Below, piece after piece: positions 37,390 to 45,947 of a stretch of 64,000 nucleotides of DNA (the first letter of the stretch is position 1; every line of letters begins with the position of its first letter). Position numbers and translations under genes: made by a program. The notes under the pieces are model-generated. The model was not told the origin of the DNA, did not search any database, and saw nothing but the letters and a program-made list of their open reading frames with translations. The DNA is from DATFVA01 sp963774455 (GTDB lineage: Bacteria; Bacteroidota; Ignavibacteria; Ignavibacteriales; Ignavibacteriaceae). The stretch is taken from the NCBI GenBank assembly GCA_963774455.1, contig CAVZFD010000005.1:806001-870000 (forward strand). Reading direction: 5' to 3'.

Positions 37390-38392
37390 GTATTTCTCCC
37401 TAAAGTTTGAAGATGATCAGCTGATCTTGTTAGACCAGACAAAACTTCCATTTAAAGAGGAATACGTTAAGACAAACGACTACAACAGGATCGCTGAAGC
37501 TATAGAAAGACTTGAAGTGAGAGGCGCACCGGCGATAGGGATTACCGCCGCATACGGGGTTGCGCTGTCGGTTAAAGGACTTGATAACCTAAAAGCCAGG
37601 GAAGCTTTCCTGGCAGCGTATAAAAGACTTGAAAGAACCCGCCCTACAGCCGTAAACCTTTTTATGGCGCTTGAAGTTATGCATAAAGTTTTCAATGATC
37701 TTAGCCCTTCTGACGACCCTTACAAATCATTGCTCGCAAGCGCTGTGAAACTTCATAACGAGGATATAGAAAAATGCAGTAAAATCGGGAAGTATGGGCT
37801 GAATATTTTCCTGAAAAAATCATCCATAATCACCCATTGCAACACGGGTAAACTCGCAACCGGCGGAGATGGTACGGCATTTAATGTAATCAAGACAGGA
37901 TTTGAAAAAGGACTTGTGAACTATGTCTATGCTGACGAAACTCGTCCTTTGCTGCAGGGCTTAAGGCTGACAGCCTTTGAGCTCGAAAAAAACGGCATTC
38001 CTTTCTCTGTGCTTAATGATTCAGCATCCGCATCTCTGTTAAAGTCGGGAAAGGTTGATTTTGCTATAGTTGGAGCAGACCGTATAGCCTTGAACGGTGA
38101 TACAGCCAACAAGATTGGCACATATAACCTGGCGGTTAATTGTTTTTACCACGACGTTCCATTTTATGTAGCAGCACCAACCACTACGATAGACAGAAAA
38201 ATTGCCAGCGGCGATGATATCGTAATAGAATTCCGGAACAAAAATGAGATCACTTGTCCAAATGGGATTCAGCTTTCTCCCGGGATTAAAGAAGCATATA
38301 CACCTGCTTTTGACGTTACTCCTGCGCATCTGATTAAAGGCATTATTACCGAAGAAGGTATATTCAGCTTTCCCTACAACTTTATAAAATGA
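37376..38392 (+). CDS. mtnA: S-methyl-5-thioribose-1-phosphate isomerase (MtnA-like)
   Basis: A 338-residue aldose-1-phosphate isomerase of the eIF2B-related family. It converts 5-methylthioribose-1-phosphate to the ribulose form in methionine salvage. Key features: RGAPAIGITAAYG near residue 50, the catalytic cysteine at about 155 in THCNTGKLATGG and the catalytic aspartate at about 235 in VGADRIALNGD. No other methionine-salvage gene (mtnP, B, K, W) is present in the window. The ATG at 37376 follows AAGG; a TTG directly before it is also possible. Its stop overlaps the recO start by four bases. Confidence 0.93.
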   Translation: MNRTEYFSLKFEDDQLILLDQTKLPFKEEYVKTNDYNRIAEAIERLEVRGAPAIGITAAYGVALSVKGLDNLKAREAFLAAYKRLERTRPTAVNLFMALEVMHKVFNDLSPSDDPYKSLLASAVKLHNEDIEKCSKIGKYGLNIFLKKSSIITHCNTGKLATGGDGTAFNVIKTGFEKGLVNYVYADETRPLLQGLRLTAFELEKNGIPFSVLNDSASASLLKSGKVDFAIVGADRIALNGDTANKIGTYNLAVNCFYHDVPFYVAAPTTTIDRKIASGDDIVIEFRNKNEITCPNGIQLSPGIKEAYTPAFDVTPAHLIKGIITEEGIFSFPYNFIK

Positions 38393-39129
38393 GCGAAATA
38401 ATAAAGACTGAAGCCATAGTCCTTAACAAGATAAACTATGGCGATACCAGCATGATTGCTTCTTTCTTCACCAGGAATTACGGCAGATTGTCCGGTATTC
38501 TTAAGGGAGGCAGGAGTTCAAAAAGCAGCATCGGTGCTGCTGTGAATCCTCTTAACCATATTGAAATAATATTTTATAAAAAAGACACCAGGGAGATACA
38601 GCTTGTGTCCGGTGCCTCAATCATTTCACATTTTCCGCGAATCAAGGAAGATTTTGAAAGGCTTCAGTATTCACTTGCAGTGCTGGAACTGTTGAAGAAG
38701 CTTACTCCCGAGCATGAAGTCAACCACAGGCTCTTTTCCGGTACGCTCAGAATCCTATCCTTGTTTGAGTCATCTAAAGAAGAACCTTTAGTTTTATTCG
38801 GCAGGTACTTTATATTTTTTCTTACGGACATAGGCTATGAACTGCAATTCGAAACATGTATATCTTGCGGGAAATCAAGCTTTAAAAGTGAAAATTTGGC
38901 TTACAATTTTGATTTGGGTATTTTTTGTGAACAATGCAGCCGGGATAATATATATTCATTTACAATCGACATGGAACTTTTTGACTACCTGCTGTGTCTA
39001 AAATACAATAAACAGGCAGTGAAAATAAATAAATCAGTGAAGGAAAAAGCAATTGTTTTTCTTGATCGTTATGCAAAACACCATGTACCTGACTTTAAGG
39101 GCTTACAGTCAATTCAGTTTTTCAAATGA
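38389..39129 (+). CDS. recO: DNA repair protein RecO
   Basis: A 246-residue RecO, which with RecR loads RecA on SSB-coated DNA in recombinational repair. The N-terminal OB fold is typical (KTEAIVLNKINYGDTSMI, then FTRNYGRLSGILKG). The C-terminal half carries a zinc-binding set C157-x2-C160 and C180-x2-C183. The length suits the family. It is the last of three coupled genes with the kinase and mtnA. Confidence 0.93.
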   Translation: MSEIIKTEAIVLNKINYGDTSMIASFFTRNYGRLSGILKGGRSSKSSIGAAVNPLNHIEIIFYKKDTREIQLVSGASIISHFPRIKEDFERLQYSLAVLELLKKLTPEHEVNHRLFSGTLRILSLFESSKEEPLVLFGRYFIFFLTDIGYELQFETCISCGKSSFKSENLAYNFDLGIFCEQCSRDNIYSFTIDMELFDYLLCLKYNKQAVKINKSVKEKAIVFLDRYAKHHVPDFKGLQSIQFFK

Positions 39130-39212
39130 GGTTTTATAGATAGTTGATACAAATGCAGCAATGCAGTCTAATTCATAAAAAAAAATTGAATTTAAACTTG
39201 GAGGAATAGAAT

Positions 39213-40697
39213 ATGAGATCTAAAAGATTATTTGGTGCATTTGCATTAGTGTTTGCCGGGATCCTTTTCGGAGCACTGCTGGTTTCCGGTTTCGGGTTGG
39301 TAAGGCCGGGACTCGCAGATATAAACCTTGGTGCAAGTAATCCTCCCGTTAACCTCGATGCCGATGCGACTTCTTTCAGTAAGGCTTTTATTGAAACTGC
39401 AGCTAAGGTAACACCTACCATCGTTCAGATAACAGTTGTTTCGGAAGCTGAAAATCCCCATAACGACTACTTCTTTTTCCCATTTAAGGATATGCCCCAG
39501 GAGCAGAAAGGTACCGGAAGCGGGATCATAATATCTGATGATGGCTACATACTGACAAATAACCATGTGGTTGAAAATTCTAATAAAGTAACAGTAGGAC
39601 TTTCAGATAAAAGAACATTCGATGCTACTATTGTCGGGACAGATCCTTTAACGGATCTTGCGGTTATTAAGATCGATGCTAAAGATCTGCCGGTTGCTTA
39701 CCTCGGAGATTCAGATAACCTGAAAGTAGGGCAATGGGTAATGGCAATAGGTAATCCCCTTTCACTGTCATCAACTGTTACGGCCGGAATCGTAAGTGCC
39801 ATCGGCAGGGGACAGCTAGGATTAATTAAGAACAGTTACGGTGTTGAGAATTTCATACAAACAGATGCAGCTATAAATCCGGGCAACAGCGGAGGTGCGC
39901 TTGTTGATCTTTCAGGATCTGTAATTGGTATTAACTCAGCCATAGCAGCCGGAAGAACCGGGACATATATTGGTTATGGGTTTGCTATTCCGATTAATAT
40001 GGCGAAATCAGTCGCAAAAGATCTTATCGCGCACGGGAAAATAAGCCGCGGTTATATAGGTGTGAATATTGGTGAAGTTGATAATGCAATGGCTAAGGCA
40101 CTCGGTATGAGTAAGCCTGAGGGTGTAATCGTTCAGGGTTTGGTTGAAGGCGGATCCGCGAGCAAAGCCGATATCAAAGCCGGTGATGTAATACTTAAAA
40201 TAGATGGCAAGGATGTAAATGAACCCAACACTCTCCAGAGCTATATAGCCAGTAAGAGTGCAGGTTCAACCGTTACGCTCACTATTTACAGGGACGGCAA
40301 AGAGATTACAAGGGATGTTACCTTGAAAGCCAGAGAAACTGAGCAGAGTAACGAGCCTGTTGTTAATAAAGAAAATAATGAAAATGAAAATAACGGAAGC
40401 AGTTCAACCACGGCGTTTGATAATCTCGGACTTACCGTAAGAAATCTTAACTCACAGGAAAAATCACAGTATAGTGTTGATCATGGAGTTATGATTACAG
40501 ATGTTAAACCGTATAGTAAAGCTGAAGATCAGAGGTTGTTCCAGGGATTGGTAATCCTTGAAGCTAATAAAAAGAAGATCGATTCTGCGAGTAATTTCAA
40601 AAGTATCCTGGATGATAATAAAGGGAAATCAGTAATGCTCAGGGTGGCTGATTCCCAGGGAAACAAAAGGTTCGTCGCCCTGGAAATACCTGAATAA
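39213..40697 (+). CDS. HtrA/DegP-family periplasmic serine protease
   Basis: A 494-residue Do-like protease. An N-terminal hydrophobic segment (about 8-30) acts as signal or anchor; there is no clear cleavage site. The trypsin-like domain has an intact triad: H118 in TNNHVV, D148 in DLAVIK, S226 in GNSGGAL. Two PDZ domains follow (about 270-370 and 410-494), the first with a GYIGV carboxylate-binding loop. A low-complexity Asn/Glu linker lies between them. It degrades or refolds misfolded envelope proteins. A GGAGGAA ribosome binding site precedes the ATG; a good terminator follows. Confidence 0.95.
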   Translation: MRSKRLFGAFALVFAGILFGALLVSGFGLVRPGLADINLGASNPPVNLDADATSFSKAFIETAAKVTPTIVQITVVSEAENPHNDYFFFPFKDMPQEQKGTGSGIIISDDGYILTNNHVVENSNKVTVGLSDKRTFDATIVGTDPLTDLAVIKIDAKDLPVAYLGDSDNLKVGQWVMAIGNPLSLSSTVTAGIVSAIGRGQLGLIKNSYGVENFIQTDAAINPGNSGGALVDLSGSVIGINSAIAAGRTGTYIGYGFAIPINMAKSVAKDLIAHGKISRGYIGVNIGEVDNAMAKALGMSKPEGVIVQGLVEGGSASKADIKAGDVILKIDGKDVNEPNTLQSYIASKSAGSTVTLTIYRDGKEITRDVTLKARETEQSNEPVVNKENNENENNGSSSTTAFDNLGLTVRNLNSQEKSQYSVDHGVMITDVKPYSKAEDQRLFQGLVILEANKKKIDSASNFKSILDDNKGKSVMLRVADSQGNKRFVALEIPE

Positions 40698-40716
40698 GGA
40701 AAATCTTTAATCAAAG

Positions 40717-40743
40717 CGCCCGATATATTCGGGCGTTTTTTTT
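40717..40743 (+). terminator. Intrinsic terminator after the HtrA gene
   Basis: CGCCCGA (40717-40723) pairs with TCGGGCG (40729-40735) around TATAT and is followed by eight T residues (40736-40743). Confidence 0.93.
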
Positions 40744-40776
40744 ATATTATCTCCTCAACATTTTACAGGATATCAA

Positions 40777-41985
40777 ATGATACGCTTCTTAACTGCAGGG
40801 GAATCGCATGGTAAAGCGCTTACCGTGATAGTCGACGGGATTCCATCAAATCTTACCATAGAAAACAGCTACTTAAACTATCATTTAAAAAGGAGGCAGG
40901 CCGGTTACGGAAGAGGTCACCGGATGAAAATTGAATCTGATTCTGCCGAAATATTAGCCGGTATCAGGTTTCAGAAGACGTTAGGCTCTCCTATTTCGTT
41001 ATTAATAAAGAACAGGGATTGGGAAAACTGGAAGTCTCAGATGTCTCCGGAATCCGAAAAAGGTAAAGTTGAAAAGGTTACTGTTCCAAGACCGGGACAC
41101 GCAGATCTTGTAGGCATAACAAAATATAACTACGATGATATAAGAAATTCCATTGAACGATCCAGTGCAAGAGAGACTGCAGCAAGAGTAGCGGCGGGTA
41201 CTTTAGCACGCAGACTGCTTGAAGAATTTGATATTTTTGTCGGGAGTTATGTTGAAAGCATCGGAGGGGAATATCCTGATTCAAGTATGTTTGACGATTT
41301 AACCGGTAATAGAATAACCAGGACTTTTTCGGCATGGGATCTGTCGTTGGAAGCTGATAAAAGCGATGTCAGAGTACTCGATAAGGAACACGAAAATCGG
41401 ATAATAAATAAGATTAAGCAGGTCAAGAAGAAAGGGGATACGCTAGGAGGGACTTTTATCTCCGCTGCATCCGGGGTGCCTGCGGGATTGGGAAGTTTTA
41501 TGCAGTATGATCTGAAACTCGATGCTGATATAGCTGCTTCGATTATGTCAATCAATGCAGTTAAAGCAGTATCAATCGGTACCGGGTTTGAATCGGCGGA
41601 GCGTACAGGTTCTGAATCTCACGACGAGATTGTAAAATCGGGAGAAAGATTGAAAAGAAAGACCAACAGGGCTGGGGGAATTGAAGGCGGCATTTCAAAT
41701 GGTATGCCAATAATAGTTCGTGCAGCAATGAAACCGATCGCCACGTTAATGAGTCCTATTGAAAGTGTCGATCTAAAGACGATGAAGAAAATTGAATCGC
41801 GAAGAGAGCGGAGTGATTTTGTCGCCGTACCGGCCTGTGCAGTTATTGCCGAATCGATGCTGGCCTGGGTAATCGCAAAACATTTCCTGCTGAAATTCGG
41901 GGGGGATTCGCTGGAAGAAACACGAGATAACTATAATAGTTACAGTAAGAAACTATTTTCAAGAATGAAGAGAAATTTCAAGTAA
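40777..41985 (+). CDS. aroC: Chorismate synthase
   Basis: A 402-residue FMN-dependent enzyme that converts 5-enolpyruvylshikimate-3-phosphate to chorismate, the last step of the shikimate pathway. Signatures are clear: FLTAGESHGKALTVIVDGIP at the N-terminus, RPGHADL, RSSARETAARVAAG, and the later GGIEGGISNGMPI. It is slightly longer than the E. coli enzyme. Its stop shares one base with the ATG of the next gene. No other aro gene is nearby. Confidence 0.97.
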   Translation: MIRFLTAGESHGKALTVIVDGIPSNLTIENSYLNYHLKRRQAGYGRGHRMKIESDSAEILAGIRFQKTLGSPISLLIKNRDWENWKSQMSPESEKGKVEKVTVPRPGHADLVGITKYNYDDIRNSIERSSARETAARVAAGTLARRLLEEFDIFVGSYVESIGGEYPDSSMFDDLTGNRITRTFSAWDLSLEADKSDVRVLDKEHENRIINKIKQVKKKGDTLGGTFISAASGVPAGLGSFMQYDLKLDADIAASIMSINAVKAVSIGTGFESAERTGSESHDEIVKSGERLKRKTNRAGGIEGGISNGMPIIVRAAMKPIATLMSPIESVDLKTMKKIESRRERSDFVAVPACAVIAESMLAWVIAKHFLLKFGGDSLEETRDNYNSYSKKLFSRMKRNFK

Positions 41986-42629
41986 TGATAAAAATTAAAA
42001 AGTTTGTATTCAATCCTTTTTATGAAAATACATTTATTGTGTGGGATGATCATACAAAGGATTGTGCCGTGATTGATCCCGGCTGTTCGGATGAAGCTGA
42101 GGAAAATGAGCTTTCTGATTTCATTCGCAACAATGATATTATACCGAAATATTTAATAAATACGCACTGCCATCTTGATCATATCTGGGGATGTAATTAT
42201 GTAAAACAGAAATACAATCCTGAATACCTGATCCCGGAAGATGATTTAATACTGTTGAAGAATGCCGGCAGCCAGGCAGATATGTATAATGTCCAGTTCA
42301 AGGAGCCTCCTTTACCCGACAATTTTCTTTCTGAGAAGATGAAACTATCACTGGGGGAATCTAAAGTAAGACTTTTGTTCACGCCCGGACATACACCCGG
42401 TGAGTTCTGCCTTTACTTTCCCAATGAAAATTTCTGTATTGTGGGTGACGTGCTTTTCAGAGACAGTATCGGGAGGACTGATCTTTGGGGGGGTGACTAT
42501 AATACTCTTATCGATTCTATTACCAGCAAACTTCTTTCGCTTAATGACGATGTTGTGATTTATCCCGGTCACGGTGACGAGAGCACCATTGGCAGGGAGA
42601 GAACTCAAAATCCCTTCCTCAACGAATAA
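41985..42629 (+). CDS. MBL-fold metallo-hydrolase, glyoxalase II-like
   Basis: A 214-residue soluble metallo-beta-lactamase-fold protein. The metal-binding residues are complete: NTHCHLDH (H-x-H-x-D-H), the histidine in TPGHTPGE, the bridging aspartate in IVGDVLF and the final histidine in YPGHGDES. It belongs to the short hydroxyacylglutathione-hydrolase-like group (YcbL type), probably a thioesterase of the methylglyoxal pathway or similar. It is translationally coupled to aroC through a TAATG overlap, a common pairing by chance or for expression only. Confidence 0.92.
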   Translation: MIKIKKFVFNPFYENTFIVWDDHTKDCAVIDPGCSDEAEENELSDFIRNNDIIPKYLINTHCHLDHIWGCNYVKQKYNPEYLIPEDDLILLKNAGSQADMYNVQFKEPPLPDNFLSEKMKLSLGESKVRLLFTPGHTPGEFCLYFPNENFCIVGDVLFRDSIGRTDLWGGDYNTLIDSITSKLLSLNDDVVIYPGHGDESTIGRERTQNPFLNE

Positions 42630-42676
42630 TTATTATAATGGAAAAGTAGGTTAGAAACGCAGAAACCTTAAGATAA

Positions 42677-42708
42677 GGGATGCTTTTGAAGCATCCCTCT
42701 TTAATTTT
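42677..42708. terminator. Bidirectional terminator between convergent genes
   Basis: GGGATGCTT (42677-42685) and AAGCATCCC (42689-42697) form a perfect stem with a very short loop, followed on the plus strand by TCTTTAATTTT and on the minus strand by TTATCTTAAGG. It lies between the MBL gene and the oppositely oriented thioester lipoprotein gene. Confidence 0.75.
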
Positions 42709-42721
42709 ATCAGGTTATTAT

Positions 42722-43879
42722 TTAATCACCTACATTGTAGCCAAAATACCGGAACCAATTCGCTCCGGGGAAACTAGTACTTGTGCTGTCAACTGGGTAG
42801 TTGAACGCCCAGGCAGTTTCGGAACCATTACAATTTCCTGGCACACAGTCAACAGGAGCTATCATTCCAAGAACCTGTCTGATAGGAGAACAAATATCTC
42901 CGGGTCCATAGACAATTACAAAGACACTGTCACCACATTCGGGGATAAATCCCTCACCATTTTGTTCAGCCATTGCAACTATCTGTTCTCTGATTACGGG
43001 ATCATGATTCCAATAGTCAGCACTATCCGGATACTGCCAATTATCTAAATTCCCGGAAGGATTTATGAGCTCCCAGATGGCAGCCTGGACAGTGCTTCTA
43101 CTCCAGGTCGTTTGTCTGTTGTTTATGATCCAGTTTATAAGGTCGAGGTTTTCTGGTTTTTCAATAAATGTATTGCATGATGGCATTTCATCAAAACTGC
43201 ATAAAAAGTGAACAGATCTTGAGTGATTATTACTTATGTACCTTGTATTATCCAGGCAGAATCCATAAAAAATTTCAGAGGTGTAGTCAAATGCAAATTT
43301 AACTGTGTATGGTTCACCACTCGGCAGCCAGGTTGGAGTAAGTGCAGCCTGGTCTGGATAAGTCCCGCAAACAAATTCCGAAACCATGGTCCCCTCACAA
43401 TCCCCCTCCACAACTGCATGAGCACCAATGTATACCATGTTGTCCTCGAGCCCTGAAGGTATCGGAACTGTATACGTGACCTGGTTCGTGTCAAGATCGG
43501 TATTGCCATATGGAAATTGTCCAACTTTCGGATTGCCGGCTTTATTAACTATAAAATCCTGGGGATGTGCCACTACCATCAGATGTGTTTCGGTAATTTT
43601 CCAGCCATTTGTTTGATAAGTAATAAGCAGGTTATCTCCTGACCTCACTACGTGAACATATCCTGCTACCATATTCTGTCCGGCGACAAGATCAATGTTT
43701 GTTGACAGACCAGGACCTGGCAGAGGAATATTTACTGCAGCAGGATCAGATCCCCAAACAATAGGAGTTGGTTTTTCCAGCGTGTCTACCGGTGAAGTTA
43801 CATCCGAACTGTTCTGACAGCTAACCAGGATAATGCTGGAAAAGATCAGAAATGTGAAAAGAACAAACAGTTTTCTCAT
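42722..43879 (-). CDS. Lipoprotein with putative thioester (TQXA-like) domain
   Basis: A 385-residue protein from the ATG at 43879, chosen because GAGGG lies just upstream and a lipoprotein signal follows (lipobox LVSC, C21); the frame itself runs 51 codons further up. Residues about 40-155 form a beta domain of the ETHLMV/GNPKVGQFPYG type seen in Bacteroidota surface proteins. Residues about 185-325 resemble thioester (TED/TQXA) domains: FCLD with C208, then INWIINN and VQAAIWEL with Q265. In known members this Cys and Gln form an internal thioester that bonds covalently to host or surface amines. Nine further cysteines include C208; the other eight could form disulfides. Likely a surface or periplasmic adhesin; stand-alone transcription. 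Confidence 0.72.
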   Translation of the reverse strand: MRKLFVLFTFLIFSSIILVSCQNSSDVTSPVDTLEKPTPIVWGSDPAAVNIPLPGPGLSTNIDLVAGQNMVAGYVHVVRSGDNLLITYQTNGWKITETHLMVVAHPQDFIVNKAGNPKVGQFPYGNTDLDTNQVTYTVPIPSGLEDNMVYIGAHAVVEGDCEGTMVSEFVCGTYPDQAALTPTWLPSGEPYTVKFAFDYTSEIFYGFCLDNTRYISNNHSRSVHFLCSFDEMPSCNTFIEKPENLDLINWIINNRQTTWSRSTVQAAIWELINPSGNLDNWQYPDSADYWNHDPVIREQIVAMAEQNGEGFIPECGDSVFVIVYGPGDICSPIRQVLGMIAPVDCVPGNCNGSETAWAFNYPVDSTSTSFPGANWFRYFGYNVGD

Positions 43880-44113
43880 AAGAACCCTCAAAGAAAGTTT
43901 ATAAAAATAGAAGTTTTGGTTTTTTGCTCGACAGAAAAGTGCAACAATTAATAGACCACGTTCACTTATTTGAAAATTGGACAAAATTTCATACCTTTTA
44001 AAAGAAGTCTTCTTAAAATGACACATAAACATGATTTTGTTTAGATTTATAAAGGGTAATTATGTTGAAAAGGAGACAATTGCTTTTTCTCAATAAATTA
44101 GATCAAGAAACAA

Positions 44114-44503
44114 ATGAACTCAGCCAAATTTGCTATTATAACATTCCTTTTACTTACGGGGTATGTATTAGGTCAGACTGAGGATTCTGCGGGTACCGTC
44201 TCCTCAAACGAAATTCCGGGATGGTTAAAAGAGAAGATTAAGGAGATGACCCTCGATGAAAATCATTATGCAGGTACGAAGGTCTTCAGGTACGAAACCG
44301 GGGGTGACTTTATATACTGGATTAACAATCCCTGGAGCTCCTGCATTTACTGCGAACTTTATTATTCCACTGGCGTACGACTGACTGAAAAAGAAATCAA
44401 AGAATTTATGAAAGAAAAAGATGAACCTCTGCTGATCTGGCAAAATTATCCTGCAGTACCGTTTGATTCCCTAAAAAAAAATATTAAACAACCTGGAGAA
44501 TGA
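44114..44503 (+). CDS. Small secreted protein of unknown function
   Basis: A 129-residue protein with a signal peptide (1-20, ending VLGQ). The mature part has the stretch IPGWLKEKIKEM, a YWINNPWSSCIYCELYY segment with two closely spaced cysteines (CIYC), and a charged tail. I recall similar short proteins in Bacteroidota genomes annotated only as hypothetical, but cannot name a family with certainty. It is divergent from the thioester lipoprotein and 67 bases before the DinB-like gene. The ribosome binding site is weak. Confidence 0.68.
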   Translation: MNSAKFAIITFLLLTGYVLGQTEDSAGTVSSNEIPGWLKEKIKEMTLDENHYAGTKVFRYETGGDFIYWINNPWSSCIYCELYYSTGVRLTEKEIKEFMKEKDEPLLIWQNYPAVPFDSLKKNIKQPGE

Positions 44504-44570
44504 AAATACCTGGTAGTGCTGAAAGTGCTGGAATTTAGCAACTAATATTATCAACAGATATGGAGTAAAT

Positions 44571-45047
44571 ATGGAAGATATAAAGAAATACAAATATAAT
44601 GGGGCCCGATCCCTGGTCATATTACACGAAAAACATCTCAGATCGTGTATTCAGACCTGGAAAGAGGCTAAAAGATTAAACATTAAGCTGCCGGTGACCG
44701 AAGATGAATATTATAAATCCCTGGACACTTTGCTTTTTCATATTTTAAGATCTGCACGCAATTATATGGTCTGGTGCTGCGATAAACTGGGACTTCCGGA
44801 TCCGGGGATTGAAAACCCTCCTGATGCTGAAGTAGTCGAATTTAAAGCAGATGAATATTTACCACACCTTCTTGAAAAATGGAAAACCCCCCTTGCTGAG
44901 ATCGAAGAGAATAAGTTCCGCGATCCTGTATACACTTCCAGATGGGGAGTAGATTACTGTATTGATGCAATGCTCGAACATGCTGTTATGCATCCGGTAA
45001 GACATGAATTCCAGCTCAAAAATTTGATTAAAGACCAGGCAGGCTGA
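44571..45047 (+). CDS. DinB-superfamily protein
   Basis: A 158-residue four-helix-bundle protein. Histidines placed as in the DinB/YfiT metal site are present: H57 in LLFHILRS, and H141 and H145 in MHPVRHEFQ. Members bind a divalent metal and some act as thiol transferases (bacillithiol or mycothiol S-transferases) or hydrolases; many have unknown function. A GGAG ribosome binding site precedes the ATG. A hairpin covers its stop codon. Confidence 0.78.
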   Translation: MEDIKKYKYNGARSLVILHEKHLRSCIQTWKEAKRLNIKLPVTEDEYYKSLDTLLFHILRSARNYMVWCCDKLGLPDPGIENPPDAEVVEFKADEYLPHLLEKWKTPLAEIEENKFRDPVYTSRWGVDYCIDAMLEHAVMHPVRHEFQLKNLIKDQAG

Positions 45048-45070
45048 TTCCGGAAATCCACCGGAATCAG
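45044..45070 (+). other. Hairpin over the DinB-like stop codon
   Basis: CTGATTCCGG (45044-45053) pairs perfectly with CCGGAATCAG (45061-45070) around a seven-base loop. No T tract follows, so it is more likely an mRNA 3'-end structure than an intrinsic terminator. Confidence 0.5.
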
Positions 45071-45182
45071 GAATTAGTTACGTAACAGTGTAAGATTGTC
45101 CCTTACTACTATCCGGCTGCTTTCCTTTAACCCAACATTTCTTTATTTTTTTACTTCGGAAATAACAATTAGATTATCATTT

Positions 45183-45947
45183 ATGGTGAGCAGGACCGGT
45201 TTTCTGAAAAAACCTATCTTTTATATCTTATTAGCATTGTTTATTCTATGGATTGTTTTGTTTGAATTCATTCTCCCTGAGAATAGGTTTCTACCAAAGC
45301 CCGGAATTATTCTGTTAACCATACCTGCATTATTCGAAGACTATCATCTTCTTGCCAATTTCTTTACCACTGTATCTGCTATTTATCTTCCACCGCTTCT
45401 GGCCTACCTCTTTTTATTCCTGGGTCGCGGAAGACTTTTTGGGGAGACCGGCGCTTTTTCAGTATTGGCTGACTTTATTTCGAAGCTGACAATTTTTTTC
45501 CCCGCTGTACTTTTTGGAATTTTTCTGATCTTCTGGTTCCCACATTCATTTTTTATCGAATACATTTTTTCCTTTATTGTCTCAATTTTCTGGTGGATAA
45601 TTGAGTTTAGAGGCGCATTCCAAAAAAAGAATCAATCCTATATAACCGCCTTCAAATCATTCGGAGCGGATGAAAAGTTTATCAATGAACATATTTTATG
45701 GAATGATGTCAAGCCTCAGATTTTCAAGCACCTTTCAAGGTTTCATTTACACTTATGGGGGTTGATTCTTGTTTTCGAGTTTATCTCAAACGGTTATGGA
45801 CTAGGTGAAATTTTACGTCAGGCTCTGCTGTTCCATGATCTTTCAGCCATGTTTCTTGTAACAGTTATTATTACCATAATCACCGGAGCAGGACAACTTT
45901 TTCTGCAGGCAGTCGAAGATAAATTCATTTTCTGGAGTGGAGAATGA
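45183..45947 (+). CDS. ABC permease, NitT/TauT (SsuC-like) family
   Basis: A protein of about 254 residues from the ATG at 45183 with some six transmembrane helices and a coupling loop resembling the EAA motif (AFKSFGADEKFINEHILW, then a P-Q-I end). The frame extends upstream to a TTG at 45096 that would add a poor hydrophobic leader; neither start has a good ribosome binding site. Members carry nitrate, sulfonates, taurine or thiamine precursors with an ATPase and a periplasmic binding protein. No binding protein is encoded nearby. It overlaps the ATPase gene by four bases. Confidence 0.75.
   Translation: MVSRTGFLKKPIFYILLALFILWIVLFEFILPENRFLPKPGIILLTIPALFEDYHLLANFFTTVSAIYLPPLLAYLFLFLGRGRLFGETGAFSVLADFISKLTIFFPAVLFGIFLIFWFPHSFFIEYIFSFIVSIFWWIIEFRGAFQKKNQSYITAFKSFGADEKFINEHILWNDVKPQIFKHLSRFHLHLWGLILVFEFISNGYGLGEILRQALLFHDLSAMFLVTVIITIITGAGQLFLQAVEDKFIFWSGE

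Noticed and set aside
42680..43048. Plus-strand frame of 122 codons opposite the thioester lipoprotein
   Set aside because: Overlaps the bidirectional terminator and the 3' part of the lipoprotein gene; no motif.
43880..44032. 51-codon upstream extension of the thioester lipoprotein frame
   Set aside because: A GAGGG ribosome binding site and a lipoprotein signal directly at 43879 show the true start.
45044..45070. Intrinsic terminator after the DinB-like gene
   Set aside because: The stem is perfect but no T tract follows on the plus strand; kept only as a hairpin.
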